Notes: generated by a model from the sequence alone, not told the origin. 36,318 nucleotides of DNA from Acidobacteriota bacterium (GCA_030669585.1 DAOVDI010000014.1:1-36318), one strand, 5' to 3'. Positions 18,243-28,728 are shown, counted from the stretch's first letter. Made by a program: numbers and translations.

Positions 18243-19154
18243 ATGCAAATTTCAATATCACAGCTTTCAAAACGCTATCCCGGCGGCAAACTGGCCCTTA
18301 AGGACATCGACATGGAAATCCCAAAGGGATTGTTCGGTCTGCTGGGTCCCAACGGCGCCGGAAAAACCACATTGATGCGTATCCTGGTCACACTGTTGAA
18401 GCCCAGCTCCGGCCGGGTGAGGGTCAATGATCTGGACATCCGCAAAAACCGCAAGGAGATCCGGCGGCAGATCGGCTATCTCCCCCAGGATTTTTCCGTG
18501 TTCGCCAAACTGACGGTCTGGGAGTTCATGGATAACAGCGCCTGTCTCAACGGCAAACTGTCCAAGAACAAGCGCCGGGATAGGATCGACCTGCTGCTGG
18601 AAAACGTGTGCCTCTTCTCAGCCACGGACCGCCTGACCGGGAAGCTCTCAGGCGGCATGAAGAGGAGGCTGGGCATTGCCCAAACCCTGATCGGAGACCC
18701 TCCGCTCCTGGTTGTGGACGAACCCACGGTAGGCCTGGACCCGGAGGAGCGGATCCGGTTCCGCAACCTTTTGTCCGACCTCTCCGCCCAGGACCGGATC
18801 ATCCTTCTTTCCACCCATATCGTGGGTGACATCTCCTCCACCTGCGAGACTATCGCGCTTATGGACATGGGACGCATCGTCTTTCACGGTCCACCGGCCG
18901 ACCTAGTGGACAGCGCCCGGGGAAAAGTCTGGACCGTATCCACCGGCTATGAAGACCTGGACGGCTGGAAGGAACGATTCCCAGTCATCTCCACGGTTCC
19001 CTCGGAAAGCGGATATGAGCTGCGGATCGTGGCGGAGAATCCGGATACGATGGAGGCCATACCCGCGGAACCCAATCTGGAAGATGCCTACATCCATTAC
19101 ATGCAGAAGGCGGCCTCGGGCCACTTGTCCGGAATATTTGAAAAAAAGGAATGA
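18243..19154 (+). CDS. ABC transporter ATP-binding protein
   Basis: LLGPNGAGKTTLMRIL Walker A, LSGGMKRRLGIAQTL signature, LLVVDEPTVGLDPEER Walker B, LLSTHIV. Confidence 0.96.
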   Translation: MQISISQLSKRYPGGKLALKDIDMEIPKGLFGLLGPNGAGKTTLMRILVTLLKPSSGRVRVNDLDIRKNRKEIRRQIGYLPQDFSVFAKLTVWEFMDNSACLNGKLSKNKRRDRIDLLLENVCLFSATDRLTGKLSGGMKRRLGIAQTLIGDPPLLVVDEPTVGLDPEERIRFRNLLSDLSAQDRIILLSTHIVGDISSTCETIALMDMGRIVFHGPPADLVDSARGKVWTVSTGYEDLDGWKERFPVISTVPSESGYELRIVAENPDTMEAIPAEPNLEDAYIHYMQKAASGHLSGIFEKKE

Positions 19155-19164
19155 GGTTAAAGCT

Positions 19165-22100
19165 ATGACATCTGTAATAATCTGTCTAAAAATCGCCGCA
19201 TATGAGGCCAAAATTCTCCTGAGGTCGTGGGGCTTCCGCATATTCGCCCTGCTGGGCCTCATTATTATGAGCCTTTTGACGGCCGGGATCGCAGCCCCCT
19301 CCTTTTCCTTCCCCTACTACTTCCGGTCCCTGTCGGGATCCATCCCGCTGTTCAGCTTTAAACTCTTCAATGTCTTTCAGGGCATTATCGTGGTTTTCAT
19401 GGCCACGGAATTCTTCAAACGGGACAGGAGAACAGATTCCACCCAGGTCATATTTTCCCGGTCCTTTTCCAACACCAGCTACATCCTAGGCAAATTCTTC
19501 GGAGTTATCGGGCTGTTTGTCCTTATGAATATCCTTGTCGGCGTGATCACGGCCCTGATCCATCTCTTCCTATCGGAGACGCCTTTAAACATCCAGGCTT
19601 ACCTTCTTTACTTCCTGACACTTACCCTTCCCACTATGGTATTTCTTATCGGCCTGTCCTTCGTTTTGGCCGTTGTCATCCGCAGCCAGGCGGTCGTCAT
19701 TCTGCTTGGACTGGCCATATCATCCCTCAGTCTGGCTGCCCTGGGAAACAAGGCCTACTTTATCCCCGACATATTCGGATTCCACACACCACTCATGTAT
19801 TCCGATTTTATCGGGCTTGGCAACAGCGCACAGCTTTTTCAGCTGCGGCTCCCCTTCCTCCTTCTGGGCCTGGGGTTCGTCTTTGGTACGGTGCTTCTGG
19901 CCAAACGGCTGCGGCAGTCGTCCTGGACGACGGCTCTGTCCGGGGGACTGTCAACCCTGCTTATCCTCTCGGCTTTGGGCCTGATTTTCAGCCATATCCA
20001 ATCCAACAGGGACATCGATTCCCTCCGCAGTGACCTTCTGGCGGAAAGCCAAAAATACGCCGAGGTCCCCGCACTGAGCCTAGAATCCTGTTCCCTTGAT
20101 GTGGAATTTTCCGGCAATGTCCTGTCGGCCTCTTCCGAGATTCTTTTAAAAAACAGTCAGGACAGGCCCGCCGAATCTATCCTCCTGACCCTGAACCCGG
20201 GACTCCAGATCAGCCGTATAGCCGCAGGCGATTCGACTCTTGATCATGTTAGAAAGGGCCACCTCCTCCTCATAAAGCCATCGGATCCCCTGGCCCCCGG
20301 TGCCGGCATCACTATCCGGATAGATTATGCAGGCACTCTGCTGGAGGCCTACTGCTACCCGGACATCGATGCTAAAAGCCTGCGCAAGCCCTCGAAACTG
20401 GGGATTTACAATGTCCCCAAAAAATACATCTTTCTATCAGAAAAATTCATCCATCTGACTCCGGAAAGCGGCTGGTATCCCCGGTCAGGGATCCCTCTCA
20501 GTCACCGCTTTCCCGGGGCGGTAGCCCATGATTTCTCTCAATACACGCTCAGTGTCCGACTGCCCGAGGGCTGCACAGCCGTCTCCCAGGGTCTTCCGGA
20601 AATCAAGCAGTCAAACAATGGTAAAACCTGCACTTTCCGTCCCACAACCCCTCTCCCTCAGATATCCCTGACAGTCGGCCCCTTCGAGGAAAGGATTCTT
20701 AAGGTCAAGGACGTTGAATACAGGCTCTATACTCTCCCGGGGCACGATTATTTTACCCAATATTTCGATGCCATCACCGAAGACCTACCCAAGACCATCA
20801 CCCAGCTGAAGGACGAGTTTGAGGTCACCCTCGGTTTGGACTACCCCTACGAGCAACTGGCGTTGGTGGAGGTCCCCATCCACTTTTTTAGCCATAAGCG
20901 CCTCTGGAGCGCGGCGGACGAAACCGTCCAGCCCCAGATGGTTTTTCTGCCGGAAATGGGAACACTGTGTCAAGGAGCGGACTTTGCGTCCATGGAGCGC
21001 ATGATGCAGAGAAGAGGGGGAAATATGAGGCGCCAGGGGGCGGAAACCAGTCCCGCCCAGATCCAAAACTTTTTTTTCACGCGCTTTATACGCAATAACC
21101 TCCTGGGTACCGGGATTGAACGGGGAGGCTTTAGGGGGAGACGAGATACAGCCCTTTCCAGTGTGACGGAATCAGACGTGGACACACAATACAACCTTTT
21201 GCCGAATTATTTCGTTTTCACATCCACGCTTGCCTCCGACCGCTGGCCTATACTCCACTCCGCCATGGAGTCCTGGCTACAGGACCGAATTTCCGCCGCC
21301 AGCTTCCGCTTCAACCGAAGCGGCGGTCTGACCGACCAGGAAAGAACCAACCGGCTTCTGGACGGACATTCCATGACTGAACTTCTGGAGGATGAAAGCC
21401 TGGGCGGTGACCAGCTCAACGATGTCATCCTGGCCAAGGGTAAATATCTGATGACCATCATCGAATCCCGCATCCAGGAGGACAACTTTGATAAAAAACT
21501 CCTGTCCTTTATCAAAGAGAAAAAGTTCAGCACCATTACGGAAGAAGAATTTCTCCTATTCCTTTTTGCCTATAGGGAATTCGATCTGGAACCTGTGATG
21601 GCTGCCTGGTATGAGGAAACACAGGTCCCGGCCTTCACCGTCGGCTCCATCGGTGTGTTCACTGTCCGGGACGGGGAACAGCAGCGCCACCATGTCCGCC
21701 TGCTTGTTACCAACATATCAGAAACTGAGGGTATCGTAAAAATCAGTATGATGTCGGGACAGAGTAGACGTGGGGTTCGTGGCGGCGGGGGAGGGTGGGA
21801 GATCGAAAGCACTATTCTTATCCCGCCCAAAACAACCAAGGAGGTCGGCATCCTCCTTGATACCCAGCCTCTGATGCTGCAGCTGGATACAACCATCTCG
21901 CGCAATATCCCCTCCACCATGAACCTGCCCCTGTGGGAGCGGAAATCGGAGGAAGCGGAGACCTTCTTTGAAGGGGACAGGTCCACTCCCTGTGAGGAGG
22001 GCCAATTCGATACTCCCGGAGAATATATAGTTGACAACGAGGACCCGGGATTCGTTGTGGCCGGCGGCGGAGACAATCGGCTTAGGTCGGCCATCCGCCG

Positions 22101-22593
22101 GCTATTCGACAGTTCAAGCACCGAGGCGGAGTATCTCGGTTACAATCCCAACAATCCTCCAGGACGCTGGACCCCGGTCATCCTGCAGAATTTCTACGGT
22201 ACTATCCTCCACACCGGCCATATGATCAAGGTCGGTGAGGGAAGCAACAGGGTTTCCTGGACGGTTAACCTCCCGGAAAGCGGCAGCTACGATATCTATT
22301 TTTACAACGAAACCATGGGCCAAGGCCGGGGCCGTGGAATGGGCAGTGGCCAGCGGGGCGGAAACAGGGGGGAACGGCAGCGGCCCACCCAGGAGGAAAA
22401 ACACTTCATCGTCCACCACGAGGACGGAACCGAAGAGATCACCTTCGAAATCCAGGAGTCGTCTCAGGGTTGGGTTCTTCTGGGAACCTTCCGCCTGGCG
22501 GCTGGAACGAACACGATCGAACAAACGGACAAGGGCAAGGGGGCCTTCCTCACGGCCGATGCTGTAAAGTGGGTTAGAATAAGCCAGAATTGA
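19165..22593 (+). CDS. ABC-2-type permease fused to an M1-like (HEXXH-less) domain and a C-terminal golvesin-like domain, copy 1
   Basis: Start ATG 19165 (MTSVIICLKIAAYEAKILLR); N-terminal multi-TM permease; VEVPIHFFSHKRLWSAADETVQPQMVFLPEMGTL as in ABC permease/M1 hybrids; C-terminal VSWTVNLPESGSYDIYFYNE...GWVLLGTFRLAAGTNTIEQTDKGKGAFLTADAVKWVR. Confidence 0.85.
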   Translation: MTSVIICLKIAAYEAKILLRSWGFRIFALLGLIIMSLLTAGIAAPSFSFPYYFRSLSGSIPLFSFKLFNVFQGIIVVFMATEFFKRDRRTDSTQVIFSRSFSNTSYILGKFFGVIGLFVLMNILVGVITALIHLFLSETPLNIQAYLLYFLTLTLPTMVFLIGLSFVLAVVIRSQAVVILLGLAISSLSLAALGNKAYFIPDIFGFHTPLMYSDFIGLGNSAQLFQLRLPFLLLGLGFVFGTVLLAKRLRQSSWTTALSGGLSTLLILSALGLIFSHIQSNRDIDSLRSDLLAESQKYAEVPALSLESCSLDVEFSGNVLSASSEILLKNSQDRPAESILLTLNPGLQISRIAAGDSTLDHVRKGHLLLIKPSDPLAPGAGITIRIDYAGTLLEAYCYPDIDAKSLRKPSKLGIYNVPKKYIFLSEKFIHLTPESGWYPRSGIPLSHRFPGAVAHDFSQYTLSVRLPEGCTAVSQGLPEIKQSNNGKTCTFRPTTPLPQISLTVGPFEERILKVKDVEYRLYTLPGHDYFTQYFDAITEDLPKTITQLKDEFEVTLGLDYPYEQLALVEVPIHFFSHKRLWSAADETVQPQMVFLPEMGTLCQGADFASMERMMQRRGGNMRRQGAETSPAQIQNFFFTRFIRNNLLGTGIERGGFRGRRDTALSSVTESDVDTQYNLLPNYFVFTSTLASDRWPILHSAMESWLQDRISAASFRFNRSGGLTDQERTNRLLDGHSMTELLEDESLGGDQLNDVILAKGKYLMTIIESRIQEDNFDKKLLSFIKEKKFSTITEEEFLLFLFAYREFDLEPVMAAWYEETQVPAFTVGSIGVFTVRDGEQQRHHVRLLVTNISETEGIVKISMMSGQSRRGVRGGGGGWEIESTILIPPKTTKEVGILLDTQPLMLQLDTTISRNIPSTMNLPLWERKSEEAETFFEGDRSTPCEEGQFDTPGEYIVDNEDPGFVVAGGGDNRLRSAIRRLFDSSSTEAEYLGYNPNNPPGRWTPVILQNFYGTILHTGHMIKVGEGSNRVSWTVNLPESGSYDIYFYNETMGQGRGRGMGSGQRGGNRGERQRPTQEEKHFIVHHEDGTEEITFEIQESSQGWVLLGTFRLAAGTNTIEQTDKGKGAFLTADAVKWVRISQN

Positions 22594-22599
22594 AAACCC

Positions 22600-22686
22600 A
22601 TGAAAATTTCAATATCACAGCTTTCAAAACGCTACGACGGTGGCAAACTGGCCCTCAAGAACATTGAAAAGAACGAATTAAAGTAG
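22600..22686 (+). pseudogene. 28-codon relic of a duplicated ABC ATPase gene
   Basis: ATGAAAATTTCAATATCACAGCTTTCAAAACGCTACGACGGTGGCAAACTGGCCCTCAAG matches the start of 18243-19154; the end (GAAAAGAACGAATTAAAG...ATGACATCCG) matches the sequence around 19140-19175. Confidence 0.85.
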
Positions 22687-22690
22687 AACC

Positions 22691-25600
22691 ATGACATCCG
22701 TAATGATCTGTCCGAAAATCGCCGCATATGAGGCGAAAATTCTACTAAGATCGTGGGGATTCCGCATATTCGCCCTTCTGGGACTCGTTATACTGGGCAT
22801 GCTGACGGCTGTGATCGCAGCCCCCTCCTTTTCCTTTCCCTATTACTTCCGCTCACTTTCGGGATCCATCCCGCTGTTCAGCTTCAAACTCTTCAATGTC
22901 TTTCAGGGCATTATCGTGGTTTTTATGGCGACGGAATTCTTCAAAAGGGACAGGCGGACGGATTCCACCCAGGTCATCTTTTCCCGGTCCTTCTCCAATA
23001 CCAGCTATATTCTCGGCAAGTTCCTCGGGATCCTGGGGCTCTTTATCTTGTTGAACATTTCCATCGGACTGATCACAGCACTGATCCATCTCTTTGTTTC
23101 AGCCACTCCTGTCAACCTCATGGCCTATCTTCTTTATTTTTTGACATTGAACCTTCCTACATTGGTATTTATGGTAGGTCTGTCCTTTGTGTTGGGTATG
23201 ACCATCCGCAGTCAGGCAGCCGTAGTACTCTTGGGACTGGCCCTGTCCTCTCTCAGCCTGGCTGTACTGGGGAACAAGGTTTATTTTATCCCGGACATAT
23301 TCGGATTCCACACCCCGCTGATGTATTCCGATTTTATCGGATTGGGCAACAGCGTCCAGCTGTTTTATCTGCGGTTTCCCTATGTCCTCCTCGGCCTGAG
23401 TTTTGTCTTCGGGACAGTGCTTCTGGCCAAGCGGCTGAGGCAGTCCCCCTGGACAACAGCACTATCCGGAACGCTGTCCGTGCTGCTCGTTCTATCCGCC
23501 TTTGGCCTGATATTCATCCATATCCAGGCCAACAGAGACATCGACACACTTCGCCGTGATTTGATAGCGGCCAGTGACAAATACAAAGACGCCACCCAGC
23601 TCAGCATGGAATCATGTTCCCTGGATCTTGAATTTGCCGGAAGCACCCTTTCAGCTGCTTCAGAGATCTGGCTGAAAAACAGCCAGGAAAAACCCGCGGA
23701 CTTTATCCTCTTGACCTTGAATCCGGGGCTTCAGGTCAACCGTATCACCACCAGCGGCCGGGTTGCGAATTTCTCCAGAGAGAACCATATACTGCTCATC
23801 CAGCTGCCAAAGCCCCTGGGCCCCGGTGAAAACATCGATATTCAAATAGACTATGCCGGCACTCCTATTGAGGCTTACTGCTACCCGGACATCGACATAG
23901 AAGCCCATTGCAAACCATCCAAGATGGGTCTTTACAGTGTGCCTAAAAAATATGTTTTCCTATCGGAGAACTTTGTCCATCTGACTCCGGAAAGCGGCTG
24001 GTACCCCCGGGCGGGAATCCCACTCAGTCACCGCTTTCCCGGCGCTGTGGAGAGTGATTATTGTCAATACACGCTCAGGATCAGCCTGCCGGAGGGCCGC
24101 ACTGCCATCTCCCAGGGTCTTCCTGAAATCAAGGAGTCGAGCAGCAGGAAAATCTACACTTTCCGCCCAAAGACCCTCATCCCTCAGATATCCCTGACGG
24201 TCGGCCCCTTTGAGGAAAGGACCCTCAAGGTTAAGAACGTAGACTATAAGCTCTTCACCCTTCCGGGGCACGATTATTTTACCCAATATTTAGATGCCAT
24301 TACCGAAGACCTGCCTAAAACCATCACCCGGCTGAAGAACGAATTTGAGGTTATTCTGGGATTGGACTACCCCTATGAGCAGCTGGCTTTTGTTGAGGTC
24401 CCTATTCATTTTTACAGCCACAAACGTCTCTGGAGCGCGGCGGATGAAACCGTCCAGCCTCAGATGGTATTTCTCCCGGAGATGGGCACATTGTGTGAAG
24501 GGGTGGACTTTGCGTCCATGGCGCGCTGGTTCCGGAGGATGGGGAGAAGCAAAGGTAGCAGGGGGAAGGAAATCACCCCCGCCCAGATTCAGACCTACTT
24601 TTTCAACAGCTTCGTTCGCACAAACCTCCTGGGCACCCAGCCCGCCAAAGAAGGTTTTCGCGACGGCGCCCTTTCCAGGGTGACGGAATCCGATGTGAAT
24701 GCGGAATATAACCTGATGCCGAATTATTTCACTTTCACCTCGACGCTGGCCTCCAACCGCTGGCCCATCCTCCACTCCGCCCTGGAATCCTGGCTTCAAG
24801 ATCGTATCTCCGCCGCCAGCTTCCGCTTCGACCGGAGCGGCGGATTGACCGACCAGGAAAGAACCAACCGGTTGCTGGACGGCCGCTCCATGTCTGACCT
24901 GATGGCCGAAAAAAATCTGAATTACAGCGAGCTATACAATGTCATTCTGGCCAAGGGAAAATATCTGATGACCGTCATCGAATCCCGCATCCAGGAGGAC
25001 AATTTCGACCTAAACCTGCTGGCTTTCCTCAAGAAAAAAAAGTTCAGCACCATTACGGAAGAAGATTTTCTTCAATTCCTTTTTGCCTATAAGGAATTCG
25101 ATCTGGAACCTGTGATGGCCGCCTGGTATGCAGAAAAAAAACTGCCGGCATTCACCATCGGCGCCGTCGGTATGTACAATGTCTTGGATGGAGAAAAAAA
25201 ACGCAGCCACATCCACATGTTCATTACCAACATCTCCGAAAACGAGGGCATTGTCAAAATCAGCTTGATGACGGGACAGAGTAAAAGTAAGGGGTACACG
25301 GGCGGAAGCCTGTGGGAGACTGAAAGTGCTATTCTTATCCCTCCGAAAACAACCAAGGACATCGGTGTTCTCCTGGATACCCGGCCCGTTTTGTTGACTG
25401 TGGATACAACCATCTCCCGAAACATTCCCGCCACCATGAACATGAATCTGTGGCAGCAGAGATTGGAGGAAGCGGAAACTTTCTTTGAGGGGGAGAGGTC
25501 CACTCCCTATGAGGAGGACCGACCGGAAACAGGAGAATATATCGTCGACAACGAGGACCCGGGATTCGTCGTGGCCGGTGCCGGTGGGAACAACTGGCTC

Positions 25601-26083
25601 CGGTCGACCATCCGCCGGCTATTTGACCCATCCGGCAAAGAGACGGAGTATCAGGAATACAATCCCTCTAATCCTCCCGGGCGGTGGAGTCCTGTTATTC
25701 TTCAGGATTTCTATGGAAAAATTATTCGCTCGGGGTATATGATCAAGGTCGGTGAGGGCGGCAATAAGATCTCCTGGACAGTTAACCTCCTGGAAAGCGG
25801 AAGCTACGACATCTATTTCCACAATGAAACCATGAACTATGAAAAGGGCGGAAACAAGGAAGGATGGAAAAAGCCCACCCAGGAGGAAAAAAATTTCATC
25901 GTCCAACACGAAGACCGAACCGAGGAGATCGCCTTCGACATCAAGGAATCATCTCGAGGCTGGATCCTTCTGGGAACCTTCCGCCTGGCGGCTGGAATGA
26001 ATACAATCGAACAAACAGATAAGGGCAAAGGAACCTTCCTTACCGCGGATGCTGTAAAGTGGATTAAAACGAGCCAGAATTGA
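22691..26083 (+). CDS. ABC-2-type permease / M1-like / golvesin-like fusion, copy 2 (tandem paralog)
   Basis: Closely similar to 19165-22593 along the whole length, e.g. SFSFPYYFRSLSGSIPLFSFKLFNVFQGIIVVFMATEFFKRDRRTDSTQVIFSRSFSNTSYILGKF identical in both. Confidence 0.88.
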   Translation: MTSVMICPKIAAYEAKILLRSWGFRIFALLGLVILGMLTAVIAAPSFSFPYYFRSLSGSIPLFSFKLFNVFQGIIVVFMATEFFKRDRRTDSTQVIFSRSFSNTSYILGKFLGILGLFILLNISIGLITALIHLFVSATPVNLMAYLLYFLTLNLPTLVFMVGLSFVLGMTIRSQAAVVLLGLALSSLSLAVLGNKVYFIPDIFGFHTPLMYSDFIGLGNSVQLFYLRFPYVLLGLSFVFGTVLLAKRLRQSPWTTALSGTLSVLLVLSAFGLIFIHIQANRDIDTLRRDLIAASDKYKDATQLSMESCSLDLEFAGSTLSAASEIWLKNSQEKPADFILLTLNPGLQVNRITTSGRVANFSRENHILLIQLPKPLGPGENIDIQIDYAGTPIEAYCYPDIDIEAHCKPSKMGLYSVPKKYVFLSENFVHLTPESGWYPRAGIPLSHRFPGAVESDYCQYTLRISLPEGRTAISQGLPEIKESSSRKIYTFRPKTLIPQISLTVGPFEERTLKVKNVDYKLFTLPGHDYFTQYLDAITEDLPKTITRLKNEFEVILGLDYPYEQLAFVEVPIHFYSHKRLWSAADETVQPQMVFLPEMGTLCEGVDFASMARWFRRMGRSKGSRGKEITPAQIQTYFFNSFVRTNLLGTQPAKEGFRDGALSRVTESDVNAEYNLMPNYFTFTSTLASNRWPILHSALESWLQDRISAASFRFDRSGGLTDQERTNRLLDGRSMSDLMAEKNLNYSELYNVILAKGKYLMTVIESRIQEDNFDLNLLAFLKKKKFSTITEEDFLQFLFAYKEFDLEPVMAAWYAEKKLPAFTIGAVGMYNVLDGEKKRSHIHMFITNISENEGIVKISLMTGQSKSKGYTGGSLWETESAILIPPKTTKDIGVLLDTRPVLLTVDTTISRNIPATMNMNLWQQRLEEAETFFEGERSTPYEEDRPETGEYIVDNEDPGFVVAGAGGNNWLRSTIRRLFDPSGKETEYQEYNPSNPPGRWSPVILQDFYGKIIRSGYMIKVGEGGNKISWTVNLLESGSYDIYFHNETMNYEKGGNKEGWKKPTQEEKNFIVQHEDRTEEIAFDIKESSRGWILLGTFRLAAGMNTIEQTDKGKGTFLTADAVKWIKTSQN

Positions 26084-26105
26084 AAACCTAGAAATGGAGT
26101 TGTCC

Positions 26106-27644
26106 ATGAAAAAATCAATCCGAAAATATTCACACAGGCATCATGTTGCCAATCGCCTGACAATTATTGGGCCGGTGGTTGTATTCAGTTTACTCCTGAT
26201 CTCCACGGCAGGCTCTCTGTCTGCAGGCGATGAGCTGACTCTGGACAGGGCTCTCAACATCGCCTTCCAGAACAGCCCGGCCATGCGTCAGGCCTCCCTT
26301 CAGCTGGAGTTCAACGAGCGCAACCTGATGGCCGAGAAGGCCGGGCTAAAGTCCCAGTTCAGTTTGAGCGTGACGCCCTACCTCACTTCCAGCAACAGGG
26401 TGTTCAGTGACCTCACCTCCAGCTACAACACCCAGACCCAGACAAAAACGGAAACCGCCTTCACCATTCGTCAGCCCATCAAATGGACGGACGCCACTTT
26501 AATCGTCACTGACAAGTTCAACTGGCAGGAGGCGTCCAGCTCTTTTGCTGGTGGGGAGAAGATGTCCAACTTCTCCAACAGTCTAACCTTCAGCCTCAGC
26601 CAACCCCTCTTCACCTACAACCGGAAAAAGATGCAGATCAAGGAGCTGGAGCTTGCCCTTGAGAATGCACAGCTAGCCTATGCCATCCAGAAACTTCAGA
26701 TCGAAAGACAGGTTACCCAGCAGTTTCTCAACCTCTATTACTCCAGGATGAGCATCCAGATCTCCCAGGAGGAATACAAAAACGCCATGGAAAGTCTCGA
26801 CATCATCCAGAGCAAGGTGGATGCCGGCATAACCGCACCTGAAGAGCTCTATCAGGCAGACATCACCAAGGACAACAGCCTGGCTTCGCTGGAAAACAAG
26901 CGCATGCAGCATGAAAACAGTCTGGATACATTCAAAACGCTTCTGGGACTTGAGTTGGAAGCCCTGATCGATGTGTCCGCCGACATTCAGAAAACAATTG
27001 TGGAAGTGGATCTGAATATGGCCATTGCCCACGGGCTGAAAAATCGTATGGAGCTGCGGCAGAAGGACATCGAGATCCAGAATGCCATGCATGATCTCAT
27101 CAAGGCGGCAGCCGAGAATGAGTTCAAGGCCTCCCTTAATCTCTCCTTCGGGCTGACCGGAACCAACCCACAGTTCGCGGGCATCTACGACTCGCCCAAC
27201 ACCGACCGTCTGATTGCCCTCACCCTGAACATCCCCCTGTTTGACTGGGGACAGAAGAAACATCACCTGGCCGCCACCAGGGCCCAGATCGAGACGGTCA
27301 AGCTCTCGGCTGAAGAAGAGATAAAAAGCATAAAAACTGAGATCCGCGAAGCCTACCGGACTTTGCTGAATCAGAAACGTCAGATAGAAATTGCGGAGAA
27401 AAGCATAAAAAACGCGGATCTCACCTACGCCATCAACCTGGAGCGCTACCGCAATGGTGATCTCTCGTCCAAGGATCTGCAGTTCTATCAGCTACAACTG
27501 TCCCAACAAAAGCTCAGCCTGGTCCAGGCTCTGATCAGCAACAAACTGGCCCTGCTTGACCTGAAGATCAGGACGCTCTGGGATTTTGAGGCCCACCGGT
27601 CCATCTTGAACGAACTCGAAGATATATCGGAACAGGAGGGATAA
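26106..27644 (+). CDS. TolC-family outer membrane efflux protein
   Basis: LTLDRALNIAFQNSPAMRQASLQLEFNERNLMAEKAGLKSQ plus paired coiled-coil repeats and NIPLFDWGQKKHHLAATRAQIE. Confidence 0.92.
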   Translation: MKKSIRKYSHRHHVANRLTIIGPVVVFSLLLISTAGSLSAGDELTLDRALNIAFQNSPAMRQASLQLEFNERNLMAEKAGLKSQFSLSVTPYLTSSNRVFSDLTSSYNTQTQTKTETAFTIRQPIKWTDATLIVTDKFNWQEASSSFAGGEKMSNFSNSLTFSLSQPLFTYNRKKMQIKELELALENAQLAYAIQKLQIERQVTQQFLNLYYSRMSIQISQEEYKNAMESLDIIQSKVDAGITAPEELYQADITKDNSLASLENKRMQHENSLDTFKTLLGLELEALIDVSADIQKTIVEVDLNMAIAHGLKNRMELRQKDIEIQNAMHDLIKAAAENEFKASLNLSFGLTGTNPQFAGIYDSPNTDRLIALTLNIPLFDWGQKKHHLAATRAQIETVKLSAEEEIKSIKTEIREAYRTLLNQKRQIEIAEKSIKNADLTYAINLERYRNGDLSSKDLQFYQLQLSQQKLSLVQALISNKLALLDLKIRTLWDFEAHRSILNELEDISEQEG

Positions 27645-27647
27645 AGG

Positions 27648-28727
27648 ATGAGAAAAACCACAACGGGACTCAATGTTACGCCACTGTGTGTATTGTTATT
27701 TATATTCATATTGGTTTTGACCGGTTGCCAACAGGAACGGATGACGGAGCAAACCGACACCACCATCCCAGTCCGGGTGATGGAAGTGAAAAAATCCTCC
27801 ATCCAGGAATTAGTGACTGCGACAGGAACGGTCTATGCCGTCAAGGAAACCATCCTCAAAACGGAACAGGCCGGGCAGTACATGCTTCGGCGAAATCCCA
27901 GGACAGGAAAACCCTTTGTCATGGGGGATTCCGTGGCCGCCAACACCCTGCTCTTCTCCCTGGACAATCCCGAATATGTCAATCAGATCGCCATGGATTC
28001 GAAAAAGTTGAGCCTCGAGTCTGCGGAGAGGGAATTCACCAAGCAGCAGGGCGTCTACGAAAAGGGCGGCATCACTCTGAGCGAGGTAAAAGATGCGGAA
28101 AAAGCCCTGATCGACGCCCGCTACAGCTATGACAATGCTAAGATTTCCCTGGGCAAGCTGGAGATCCGCACCCCCTTCAAGGGGATTATCGTGAACCTCC
28201 CACACTATACCTCCAGTCAGTGGGTAGAGGCCAACACCGAAGTGGCCACTTTGATGGATTACTCCTGCCTTTATGCCGAGCTGACCCTTCCCGGCAAGGA
28301 GATGGACCGCATCCAGCAGAACCAGAATGTGGCCGTCAGCAACTACAGCCAGAAAAAGAAGAAGATTGAGGGAAAGGTCACTCAGATCTCACCGGTGCTG
28401 GATCCCACCAGCCGGATGTTCAAGATCAAAATCGAAGCCTCCAACCAGGACCTCTTTCTCAAACCCGGAATGTTTGTGCGCGCCGACATAATTGTACAAG
28501 AGAAGGAGGATGTGATCGTCATCCCGAAGGACATCATCCTGGACAGGCGCGGACGCAAAACCGTTTATGTCGTCCAGCGGGGAATCGCCCTGGAACGGAG
28601 GCTTGAGCTGGGTATTGATAACAGCGACAGCGTGGAAGTGACTAAGGGGCTCGATCCGGATGACAGCCTCGTCATCGAAGGCTTCGAAACCCTGAGAAAC
28701 CGCTCCCGCGTCAAGGTCATCGAGTAA
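27648..28727 (+). CDS. RND efflux periplasmic adaptor (membrane fusion) lipoprotein
   Basis: Lipobox VLTGCQQ, lipoyl/hairpin region, IRTPFKGIIVNLPHYTSSQWVEANTEVATLMDYS, FLKPGMFVRADIIVQEKEDVIVIPKDIIL. Confidence 0.92.
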   Translation: MRKTTTGLNVTPLCVLLFIFILVLTGCQQERMTEQTDTTIPVRVMEVKKSSIQELVTATGTVYAVKETILKTEQAGQYMLRRNPRTGKPFVMGDSVAANTLLFSLDNPEYVNQIAMDSKKLSLESAEREFTKQQGVYEKGGITLSEVKDAEKALIDARYSYDNAKISLGKLEIRTPFKGIIVNLPHYTSSQWVEANTEVATLMDYSCLYAELTLPGKEMDRIQQNQNVAVSNYSQKKKKIEGKVTQISPVLDPTSRMFKIKIEASNQDLFLKPGMFVRADIIVQEKEDVIVIPKDIILDRRGRKTVYVVQRGIALERRLELGIDNSDSVEVTKGLDPDDSLVIEGFETLRNRSRVKVIE

Positions 28728-28728
28728 A

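Noticed and set aside
22753-23559. 268-aa plus-strand ORF
   Set aside because: Alternative frame inside permease copy 2; no motifs.
26673-27266. 197-aa minus-strand ORF
   Set aside because: Antisense shadow of the TolC-family gene.
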